34,127 nt of DNA from Chloroflexota bacterium (lineage in GTDB: Bacteria; Chloroflexota; Anaerolineae; UBA1429), in NCBI GenBank assembly GCA_012719135.1, contig JAAYAW010000078.1, positions 1-34,127 of the forward strand, in the 5' to 3' direction. The notes under the pieces are model-generated. The model was not told where the DNA came from and searched no databases. It saw nothing but the letters and a program-made list of their open reading frames with translations. This document shows positions 15,788 to 23,526 of the stretch, in pieces. Positions within the stretch are counted from its first letter, which is position 1; each line of letters starts with the position of its first letter. A program made the translations under genes and the position numbers.

Positions 15788-18700
15788 CTAGCTCAGCTCT
15801 TGTCCCTCGATCAACATCTCCGCGAGGCTATCGCGAAACCCCTGAGCGAGGCCGGAAGCACGCAGTATGCGCGGAAACGCTTCGGATGTGAACGTGTAGC
15901 GGCCTTCTTTCGCGGCAACGAGCGACGACAGCATAAGGCCATCCAGCGCGGCCGCGATCACGTCCTGAGGTATCCGCAGACCCAGCGCTTCCAGCGCCAG
16001 GCGCACCTGTTCGAGGATGAACGCCTCTCGCTGCGCCATTACCACAGAGATCAAGCGCTCTAGCGTGGTCGCGTTGCCCCAGATGATCTCAAAGAACAAC
16101 TCACGAAACTCGCTCGAGTGCTCGATGTCTTCCAAGTCCGACAGGCGCACCACGCGCTCTGCGCGTTCCGCCGCGCGCTCGACCAGCATCTGGCAGATGA
16201 CCTGCAGGATATTCGGGTGTCTGCCCGAAAGCAGCACGATCTCTGCCAACAACTGCTCGGGGTTTTCCATGGTTATGCCAAGCCCGGCCAGAGGCTCGCG
16301 CGCCAATCGCTGTGCTTCCTCCTGCGCCAGGTATCCGAGATGCAGTGTCCCACAAAACGAACGGAGCGGCAGATCATCGTCGTTCAACACGGCGTTCAGG
16401 ATGCGCTCTCCGCCCAGCACGAACCGGCACAGGCCTTCGTCGGAGAGCGATCGAAACACCCGAGTGAGTCGCCCTCCTTGAGCCCGGTCGAAGCGCATGA
16501 GGTTGTCCACCTCATCGAGCTCAAGCACGACCAGTCTATCGGGGTCATCACCGCGTGCCTTTAGCCGCAGGACCACACGCCGCAGCACGTCCATCGAAGC
16601 GCTCTCAACTGGGACTTGGCCGGCCAGAGACAGGGTCTTGAGGAACGAGGCATCGTCGGACACATGATGGCAATCGACGAACAGCGGCCAAAAGTCGCTG
16701 CTGTGCGAGAGAGAACGATGCAGCTGCCGGAGGAACGACGTTTTCCCGATCTTGCGTCCACCGAGTATGGCAAAGCTTCGGTCATTGAGGGCGCGAGCAA
16801 CGACTTTGACCTCGTACTCCCGACCGAAGAACATGCCGTGTGGTACCGGACCCGACTGCACGTACGGAGAGACCTGGGCCAGCGGGATGTTGCTTTGGAT
16901 GGTCTGGCCTAGCGCCAGGCCAGGATCATCGCTAGCCAGGATCTCCGCCAGTCTGTCACTATCGATCAGAATGAGCCCACCGGCCGATGGTGCCGCCTCC
17001 ATGCTGGCTGTCTGAGCCGCCGTGTCAGCGGGTTCCCCATCGATGACCAGCGCAAAGGGCGAAACGGCGCCCAGTCTGGCCGTCAGATCTCTGATGGCAC
17101 CGGCCTGGTCGGCCGCCGCGGTTCCGCTGGGAACGATCACCAGGGGAACGGCGGGAGGCAGATTCAGGCGTAACGGTGCGGTATCGAGCATGAACCCGAC
17201 CAGAGCGCCGGCGCGTTGCTCAGAGAGCAGGTCAAGCCCCAGCCGCTGGCCCAGGTCCCGTGCTCGCGTGGCATTCGCATCTCCAGTGGGCGCCAGCATG
17301 TCCTCGGGCCCCAGGCGCGATCTCAGTTCTGAGGCGGCGACAGGGGGCTCAGTACAGGGCTCAGCCTGTCCGGCCGTAGCCGGGGGGGCGGCGGTAGCGG
17401 ACTCCGGTTCGCGTGTGAACTCAGCCGCACCCGCGCTGGCCCGTCGAACTCGCCGACGCACTCGGGGCGCAAAGTGCAGCACGGCTCCAGCCAGGGCGAG
17501 CAGGCCGCCAAGAACGGCCAGAAGCCGGGATATGCTGTGCCCGAGGGCGGGCCTTTGTTCTATGCGATACAGCGCGCCTCTGCCATTGACGCGGTAGGCG
17601 AGGGCATTACCCGTGCCTGACGCGGGGACCAGTGCGCTCGTGCCGTCGGACGCCTCCAGTGTTGCCATCGTGCCCCCATCGGCGAGGAGGTCGACGCGGC
17701 CATCCACAGAAAGCAGTGCCTGCGGATCGTTGCCTGGCTGGCTTCCTGGGATCAGCAACGCCCGCTCGACCTCCACTGGCGTCCCCGCCGTGGCCGGCAT
17801 CGGCTCCCAGGCGCCTCGCGAACAGCGGCGCACTCGGCCCAACTGATCCAGGATGTAACCGTCACGGGAATCCGCCCAGGCCGCCTCGACTGCGTCAACG
17901 GCGGGCACTTTGGGGCACTGCTCTGCCCAATCGGGCCGAACCGATGGTGCTGCCGAATATACTGAGCCATCGGTCAGAGTCAGCACGATGCTCTCGGCGG
18001 AGGCCTGTAGCGTGACTGGGGCAGCGGAGGCGTAGCCCGGGCCGACCTGCAGCCATTCCGCTCCACCCTCGACATCGACGCACATGAGCTCGTCTGCCAG
18101 GAGGCACAGCACATCGCGATTCTGCGCGTCCCGGAAGTGCACCAGCGCAGTAGCCTCCGTGCCGAGGGAAGACGCCACAGGGAGAGCTTGCCACGTCTCG
18201 CCGCCGTCTGAGGCATGGAGGACCGCGCCGTCAGCACAAAGAGCAAAGACGGATGCGCCATCCTGGGCATCGACTGCGATGGAGAGGATCTCACCATGTC
18301 CTGCTCCCAGCGAACGAGGCAGGCTCCAGGATTGCCCTCCATCGGTGCTGTGACTAAAGCCCATGGGGGTGGATGCGTACAGCCGTTGGGGATCAGAGGG
18401 AGCGATGGTCAGCTCGTCTATCGACATAGCAGGCAGTGAGGTGATCCAGGGGCTCCAGGATCGCCCGCCATCGGTGGTCTCATACATGGATGTCTCCGTC
18501 GCTATGAGGCCAACCTGCCCGTAGCTGGCGGATGCAGCCAGAAGGGCCTCGCCATCCAGCAGGCCAAACAGTGCCTCGGGCTCTGTGTGGAGCAGCCACT
18601 CTGCGATGCGCTGGTCAGCCCAGGGCGATCCGGCGCCCGCCATGCTTAGCGAAGAACCGGCCGTCTGGGGCGCCGGCTGCCAGGACGTTCCACCATCCTC

Positions 18701-19432
18701 TGATGCGTGGATTCCGGAGGGCGCGCTCGCGAGCAAGGCCTTGCCCTGAGGCTCAAGCGTAGCCACCCAGTCTATGGGGCCTTCCGGTCCCTGCGATACC
18801 GATCGCCAGCTTGCTCCGCCATCTTCCGAGACGATCAGCCCGAGGCTGCAGCCGGCGATGAGGGAGTTCGGCTCAGCTGGATGCGGTGCGAGGGAGGTGA
18901 GCCGGCCGTACTCGGGTGATACAGGGATTGCGGACCAGCTTTCCCCACCGTCTGCGCTCTTCAGTAGTCCGTTGGGGGCCACGATATACAGGGCCCCTCC
19001 GGCGGGGCTCTGAACGAGCCCCAAATAGGCAGCAGCCCCGGGCGGTGCTGTCGCAACGGACCACGTCAGGCCGCCGTCTCTAGAGATCCCCAGCCCGAAC
19101 TCGCCCACGACGTAGGCGCTCTCGGGTAACGCCTGGTCGAACAACACGCTGATCACTGGCGAACGCCATGATTCCGGCAGGTCGCTCAGTTCCCACGTCC
19201 GCCCGCTGTCCCTTGTGGCATAGAGGCCCACGCTGGTGCTGACAAGCCGGACATCCGGATCGGCGGGATGAACCGCCAGCGCCAGCACGTGGGCGCCAGG
19301 CGGGTTCGCGAGGCGCTGCTCGCTGAGCCTGGGTGGGTTGCTCGCGATACAGAAGATCAGCGCGGCTATCAGGGCGATCACTGCGGCGCCAATCGCCAGC
19401 GCGGCTGGTCGCTTTGGGATTTCAGCTGGCAT
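15788..19432 (-). CDS. Transmembrane Asp-box propeller / STAND-like P-loop ATPase fusion
   Basis: This 1,214-aa protein has five parts. A membrane helix (about 11-31) is followed by a region to about 620 with eight Asp-box repeats, of S/T-x-D-x-G-x-x-W form, at 73, 117, 159, 202, 244, 319, 362 and 407; this suggests a BNR/sortilin-type beta-propeller. A second membrane helix (about 633-653) is followed by a basic RVRRRVRR stretch, placing the rest inside the cell. A Pro/Ala linker and a small alpha/beta region (about 720-860) lead to a P-loop ATPase beginning at FFGRE (868-872), with Walker A GGRKIGKT (891-898) and Walker B ending Asp973-Glu974. The C-terminus (about 1120-1195) looks like a winged helix. 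I infer an outside sensor controlling an inside nucleotide switch. The partner and ligand are unknown. It lies 105 bp after dnaE. Confidence 0.85.
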   Translation of the reverse strand: MPAEIPKRPAALAIGAAVIALIAALIFCIASNPPRLSEQRLANPPGAHVLALAVHPADPDVRLVSTSVGLYATRDSGRTWELSDLPESWRSPVISVLFDQALPESAYVVGEFGLGISRDGGLTWSVATAPPGAAAYLGLVQSPAGGALYIVAPNGLLKSADGGESWSAIPVSPEYGRLTSLAPHPAEPNSLIAGCSLGLIVSEDGGASWRSVSQGPEGPIDWVATLEPQGKALLASAPSGIHASEDGGTSWQPAPQTAGSSLSMAGAGSPWADQRIAEWLLHTEPEALFGLLDGEALLAASASYGQVGLIATETSMYETTDGGRSWSPWITSLPAMSIDELTIAPSDPQRLYASTPMGFSHSTDGGQSWSLPRSLGAGHGEILSIAVDAQDGASVFALCADGAVLHASDGGETWQALPVASSLGTEATALVHFRDAQNRDVLCLLADELMCVDVEGGAEWLQVGPGYASAAPVTLQASAESIVLTLTDGSVYSAAPSVRPDWAEQCPKVPAVDAVEAAWADSRDGYILDQLGRVRRCSRGAWEPMPATAGTPVEVERALLIPGSQPGNDPQALLSVDGRVDLLADGGTMATLEASDGTSALVPASGTGNALAYRVNGRGALYRIEQRPALGHSISRLLAVLGGLLALAGAVLHFAPRVRRRVRRASAGAAEFTREPESATAAPPATAGQAEPCTEPPVAASELRSRLGPEDMLAPTGDANATRARDLGQRLGLDLLSEQRAGALVGFMLDTAPLRLNLPPAVPLVIVPSGTAAADQAGAIRDLTARLGAVSPFALVIDGEPADTAAQTASMEAAPSAGGLILIDSDRLAEILASDDPGLALGQTIQSNIPLAQVSPYVQSGPVPHGMFFGREYEVKVVARALNDRSFAILGGRKIGKTSFLRQLHRSLSHSSDFWPLFVDCHHVSDDASFLKTLSLAGQVPVESASMDVLRRVVLRLKARGDDPDRLVVLELDEVDNLMRFDRAQGGRLTRVFRSLSDEGLCRFVLGGERILNAVLNDDDLPLRSFCGTLHLGYLAQEEAQRLAREPLAGLGITMENPEQLLAEIVLLSGRHPNILQVICQMLVERAAERAERVVRLSDLEDIEHSSEFRELFFEIIWGNATTLERLISVVMAQREAFILEQVRLALEALGLRIPQDVIAAALDGLMLSSLVAAKEGRYTFTSEAFPRILRASGLAQGFRDSLAEMLIEGQELS

Positions 19433-19537
19433 CGCGATCTCTCTTTGATCTGCGGGGATCGGCCAGCGGCCTACCGGCGATCTGGCTCGATAGCATGGCG
19501 AATCGGCTGTCCGCTCTCACACGCTGTGATCGCACCG

Positions 19538-22500
19538 CTAGGTCCAGTCCACGTGGAGACGTCCCTGGCCTAACAGTCCGGCCAGCCGGGCCTCCAGTTG
19601 GGACGAGTAGCCCGTGGTGGCGGTCGGAAAGTCCACCATCACGCGCCCGAGAGGGGTTCTCAACCAGACCGAGAAAGGCACATCGCCCTGGTTCTGGCCC
19701 AGGATGTCCAGGACTTCGGAGGCGACGCGGGCATCGCCGCTGCCATCGCCGTTTAGCGGTATCTCTATGCGGATCCGGGCGGCGCGTCGGCGGTTGGACC
19801 TTTGCGCCGCCTCGCGGGGCAGTACGTAGGGAGAGATGCGATCCGCGACGAGCGAGACGCGATCGTTGCGGAGGTTGACTTTGCCCTCGATCAGTGAGAG
19901 TTGCCCACTGACCAGGGCATCTTTGGATGCCTCGTATGTGCGAGGGAATATCACCATCTCCATCGATCCGGTTAGATCCTCAACCTGAGCAAAGGCCATG
20001 GGATCGCCCTTGCGCGTGCTGATGACGCGAACGGCATCCAGAACGCCAGCAACCATCACCGGCTGGCCGTCCTGCGAAGCGTCCAGGTCGGCTATGGACG
20101 CAAGCCGCGGGTCGACATAGTTCGTCATCACATCGAGAGGATGTGAGGAGACAAAGCATCCAAGCAGTTCCTTCTCGTCTGCCAGTCGCTGTCGATGGCT
20201 CAACGGGGGGGCGGAATCGGCCAGCTTGAGCCGCACACTGGAGCTCTCGCTCATCAGTTGCGGGCTCAGGTCAAAGAGGCTGCGCTGCCCCACATCGCGA
20301 GCGGCGTGCACCTCCTGGCTGAGCGAGTACAACGGGTCCAGCGACGCGAGAATCGCGTTGCGTTCTCCCAGGCTATCGAGTAAGCCGGCTCGCACCAGGC
20401 ACTCGAGAGCCCGTTTGTTGACCTGTCGAAGGTCGACGCGGTTGGCGAGATCCTCCAGCCCCAGGAAGGGTTGGCTTCCGCGTGCCTTGACGAGAATCTC
20501 TGCGGGTCCATCCCCGACATTCTTGATGGCGCCCAGGCCGAACCGAATCGCCAGGCTCTCGGCTCCTTCGAGCCTGGCCCGCTCTTCGAGCGTATGCCAT
20601 TCTGCGGGCTCGACCTCAAAGTCGATGCCTGATGCGTTGATATCCGGTGGAAGCACTGGGATACTCAACCGGCGACACTCGCTCACAAAAAGGGACACCT
20701 TCTCAAGGTTGCCGCGCTCCACGGTGAGAAGGGCAGCCATGAACTCGGCTGGATAGTGGGCCTTCAGGTAGGCCGTCTGCAGGGTGATGATCGCATAAGC
20801 GGCCCCGTGCGACTTGTTAAAGCCATAGCTCGCAAAGGTCTCGATATCTCCAAAGATCGCCTCGGCGATACCGGCGTCGATCCCATTGGCTGCGCAGCCA
20901 TCGATGAACTTGGCGCGCTGCTGCTCCATGACCTTGGCCTTTTTCTTGCCCATGGCACGGCGCATCAGGTCCGCTTCTGAAGCCGTAAAGCCAGCGAGGT
21001 TCGAGGCGATCTGGATGACCTGTTCCTGGTACACGATGATGCCGTAGGTCTCTGCGAGTATCGGCTCCAGCAACGGGTGCGGATAGGTAACGGGCTTGCG
21101 ACCGAATTTGCGATCGATGTACTCGGGTATTGAAGCCATTGGACCCGGGCGGTAGAGCCCCAGAATCGCAATGATATCTGTGAACTCGGTCGGCTGCATG
21201 TCCCGCAGAACACGGCGCATGCCCTCACTCTCCACCTGGAAAACGCCGGTGACGTCCCCAGAGGATAGTAGGGCGTAGGAGTCTGGGTCATCCAGGGGGA
21301 TGCTCTCTTGAGATATGTCGATGCCTCGCGTCTTCCTGACCCAGCCAAAGGCCTTGTCCAGGACGGTCAGCGTCGAGAGGCCCAAGACATCGAGCTTGAG
21401 CAGGCCGATATCCTCCACGTCGGACATGCAATACTGTGATATCACGCCTTCGCCGCGCGGGGCGCGCTGAAGCGGGGTGTACTCAACCAGAGGTCGATCG
21501 GCAATCAGGACGCCGGCGGCATGCGTGGAAAGGTGACGCGAGAGGCCCTGTAGCTTTTGGGAGTAGTCTATCAGATCGCGTATGTAGGGCCGAGTCTCGT
21601 AGAGATCACGTAGCTCGGGCACCGTGTCCAGACCATCCTGAATGGTCTTTTTCGGACCCGATGGAATGAGTTTCGCCACGTGATCGACTTCGCTCAATGG
21701 GACGCCCAGGGCGCGACCCACATCGCGGATGGCACCACGGGCTACCATGGTCCCAAAGGTCGCGATCTGCGATGTGCGATCTTCTCCGTACCGAGACGTC
21801 AGGTAGTCGATCACCTCCTGGCGACGGTCTTCGGGGTAATCGAGATCAATATCGGGCATCGTGATACGCCCAGGGTTCAGGAAGCGCTCAAAGATCAGGC
21901 CCAGGCTCAGTGGCTCGATATCGGTAATCCCCAGAGCATAGGCGACCAGACTGCTCGCGCCAGAGCCTCGTCCCGGACCGACAAGCATCTTGGCCTCTTG
22001 CTTGGCCCAGCGAACCAGGTCTTCGTTGATTAGAAAGTACTCGTCAAACCCCATGTCATGGATAACGCCCAACTCGTAATCCAGGCGGGCCTGTATGTCG
22101 GGCGTAATATCGCTGTAGCGACGCTTCAAGCCCTCCAGGCAGAGGTTCCTCAGGTAGGTTTCGGCTGTGCAGGCCTCGGGCACCTCGAACTTGGGCAGGT
22201 GATACCCCTGAAAGCCCGGGTCAAAGTCGCACTGCTCCGCAACGAGCAGCGTGTTCTCCACCGCTTCGGGGTAGGCTGCCATGACGGTGGACATCTCCTC
22301 GGCGGACATGAGGTAATAGTCATCGCTCCCCATGCGCATCCGTTCGGGATCCGAGACAGTCGTGTTGGTCTGCATCGCGAGCAGGAGGTCCTGCGCAGAC
22401 GCATCCTCTCGCATGGTATAGTGGACGTCGTTGGTGGCCACGCAACGCAGGCCAACCTGCCGAGCAAGCTCGACCAGTTGCACGTTGATGGCGTCCAGTT

Positions 22501-23047
22501 CCGGCACGCCGGCATGTCGTTGGAGTTCCACAAAGTACCGATCGCGTCCGAAAAGGTCCTTGAACCACTCCATCGTCTCGCGGGCCTGATCAAGCTGGCC
22601 TTCTCTGACCAGCGACGAGATCTGCCCGGAGAGGCATCCAGATAGGCAGATCAGGCCTTCGCTGTGCTCGGCCAGGAGTTCTCTATCGATTCGCGGCCTA
22701 TAGTAAAAGCCCTCCAGATTGGCGACAGTAACCAGCTTCAGGAGGTTCTGATAACCTGTGGCGTTCGCTGCCAGCAACACGAGGTGGTAGGAACGACCGT
22801 CAAGCCGCGCTTCTTTCTGGAACAGACGGCGCCTCGCCTGATACACCTCACAGCCAAAGATCGGCTTGATCCCGGCTGACTGAGCCGCATGATGGAATCT
22901 GATGGTTCCGTACATCTGGCCGTGATCCGTCAGGGCCAGTGCGGGCATACCCAGGTCACGGGCACGGCGACACAGGTCGGGCAGGCGTGCCAGGCCATCG
23001 AGGAGGGAGTACTCGCTGTGGACGTGCAGATGAACAAAGGAACCCAC
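19538..23047 (-). CDS. dnaE: DNA polymerase III alpha subunit
   Basis: The 1,169-aa replicative polymerase starts with a PHP domain (HLHVHSEYSLLDG at 6-18, DHGQMYG at 41-47), has the catalytic PDIDLD with Asp401 and Asp403 (same numbering as E. coli DnaE), a helix-hairpin-helix region and a C-terminal OB-fold (about 980-1070). Length is normal for DnaE1. The PHP metal-ligand pattern looks intact, so intrinsic exonuclease activity is possible. GTG 23047 is chosen: AGGAGG lies five bases upstream and the PHP domain begins at once. The longer frame to 23218 runs through the promoter and does not resemble DnaE. Confidence 0.96.
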   Translation of the reverse strand: MGSFVHLHVHSEYSLLDGLARLPDLCRRARDLGMPALALTDHGQMYGTIRFHHAAQSAGIKPIFGCEVYQARRRLFQKEARLDGRSYHLVLLAANATGYQNLLKLVTVANLEGFYYRPRIDRELLAEHSEGLICLSGCLSGQISSLVREGQLDQARETMEWFKDLFGRDRYFVELQRHAGVPELDAINVQLVELARQVGLRCVATNDVHYTMREDASAQDLLLAMQTNTTVSDPERMRMGSDDYYLMSAEEMSTVMAAYPEAVENTLLVAEQCDFDPGFQGYHLPKFEVPEACTAETYLRNLCLEGLKRRYSDITPDIQARLDYELGVIHDMGFDEYFLINEDLVRWAKQEAKMLVGPGRGSGASSLVAYALGITDIEPLSLGLIFERFLNPGRITMPDIDLDYPEDRRQEVIDYLTSRYGEDRTSQIATFGTMVARGAIRDVGRALGVPLSEVDHVAKLIPSGPKKTIQDGLDTVPELRDLYETRPYIRDLIDYSQKLQGLSRHLSTHAAGVLIADRPLVEYTPLQRAPRGEGVISQYCMSDVEDIGLLKLDVLGLSTLTVLDKAFGWVRKTRGIDISQESIPLDDPDSYALLSSGDVTGVFQVESEGMRRVLRDMQPTEFTDIIAILGLYRPGPMASIPEYIDRKFGRKPVTYPHPLLEPILAETYGIIVYQEQVIQIASNLAGFTASEADLMRRAMGKKKAKVMEQQRAKFIDGCAANGIDAGIAEAIFGDIETFASYGFNKSHGAAYAIITLQTAYLKAHYPAEFMAALLTVERGNLEKVSLFVSECRRLSIPVLPPDINASGIDFEVEPAEWHTLEERARLEGAESLAIRFGLGAIKNVGDGPAEILVKARGSQPFLGLEDLANRVDLRQVNKRALECLVRAGLLDSLGERNAILASLDPLYSLSQEVHAARDVGQRSLFDLSPQLMSESSSVRLKLADSAPPLSHRQRLADEKELLGCFVSSHPLDVMTNYVDPRLASIADLDASQDGQPVMVAGVLDAVRVISTRKGDPMAFAQVEDLTGSMEMVIFPRTYEASKDALVSGQLSLIEGKVNLRNDRVSLVADRISPYVLPREAAQRSNRRRAARIRIEIPLNGDGSGDARVASEVLDILGQNQGDVPFSVWLRTPLGRVMVDFPTATTGYSSQLEARLAGLLGQGRLHVDWT

Positions 23048-23164
23048 CAAGACCTCCTGAACGCGGTGGTAGACTGGAACGTGGCTGGGATCGCCATGCG
23101 GACGGCGAGACAAAGCTCGGGCTCGGCCCTCCCAAGGCCCGGTGTGGCCGACAGCGCCAAAGGC

Positions 23165-23192
23165 ATTGTAACACACCACGCACGGCCGTAAA
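23165..23192 (-). promoter_or_regulatory. Likely promoter for dnaE
   Basis: On the minus strand TTTACG (23192-23187) and TACAAT (23170-23165) are 16 bases apart. Transcription would start near 23158 and give a leader of about 110 nt before GTG 23047. The rest of the 310-bp gap between dnaE and the tRNA holds the tRNA terminator and an inverted repeat; no small gene is supported there. Confidence 0.5.
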
Positions 23193-23256
23193 GCCTGGGC
23201 GCAGACGACCACCCACAACGGCGCGGGCGACCGGGGGCATTCCCATGCTCAGGTAT

Positions 23257-23291
23257 AGAAAACGGCCGCGGCGACGGGGTCGCAACGGCCG
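23257..23291 (-). terminator. Intrinsic terminator of tRNA-Thr
   Basis: On the minus strand CGGCCG (23291-23286) pairs with CGGCCG (23268-23263). Inner CGAC/GTCG pairs extend the stem, and TTTTCT follows at 23262-23257. It lies about 66 bases past the tRNA 3' end and ahead of the dnaE promoter, so it should separate the two transcripts. Confidence 0.8.
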
Positions 23292-23294
23292 AGC

Positions 23295-23334
23295 TCGAAC
23301 GGGCTCCCGGATTACAGCGGATGATCCCGTTCGA
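23295..23334 (-). repeat. Inverted repeat in the tRNA-Thr trailer
   Basis: TCGAACGGG (23295-23303) and CCCGTTCGA (23326-23334) form a perfect 9-bp stem around a 22-nt loop. It lies between the tRNA 3' end and the terminator, so it would be part of the precursor trailer. It could guide 3' processing, or be an operator. No T tract follows it directly. Confidence 0.55.
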
Positions 23335-23356
23335 AGACGCTACCGGCACAATAAGG

Positions 23357-23429
23357 AGCCACCCTCGAGAGTTGAACTCGAAACCTGACGCTTACGAAGC
23401 GCCTGCTCTGCCGATTGAGCTAGGGTGGC
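23357..23429 (-). tRNA. tRNA-Thr (anticodon CGT)
   Basis: A full 73-nt cloverleaf folds on the minus strand. The acceptor GCCACCC pairs with GGGTGGC, the D stem is GCTC/GAGC, and the anticodon stem GGCGC/GCGTC carries the loop TTCGTAA with anticodon CGT, reading ACG. A 5-nt variable loop is followed by the T stem TCGAG/CTCGA. The discriminator base is T and CCA is not encoded (TCCTT follows). It has its own promoter and terminator. Confidence 0.96.
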
Positions 23430-23442
23430 AGGAACGAGCGGC

Positions 23443-23471
23443 AGTATATCATGTGGCAGAGGGAGCGTCAA
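23443..23471 (-). promoter_or_regulatory. Strong promoter of tRNA-Thr
   Basis: On the minus strand TTGACG (23471-23466) and TATACT (23448-23443) are exactly 17 bases apart, each one base from consensus. The -10 box ends 13 bases before the mature tRNA 5' end, leaving a leader of only a few bases. Confidence 0.85.
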
Positions 23472-23490
23472 ATGCTCACGGGGGCGCCTG

Positions 23491-23520
23491 TTGGACAAAC
23501 GCCCCGCGCTTGCCTAGACT
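23491..23520 (+). promoter_or_regulatory. Likely promoter for the lipoprotein gene
   Basis: TTGGAC (23491-23496) and TAGACT (23515-23520) are 18 bases apart. Transcription would start at or next to the ATG at 23527, and no ribosome site is visible before it. This points to a leaderless message. The site is divergent from the tRNA promoter, the two -35 boxes being about 20 bp apart. Confidence 0.5.
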
Positions 23521-23526
23521 CTTGCC

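Noticed and set aside
23048-23218. N-terminal extension of the dnaE frame
   Set aside because: It does not resemble DnaE, crosses the likely promoter, and GTG 23047 has a much better ribosome site.
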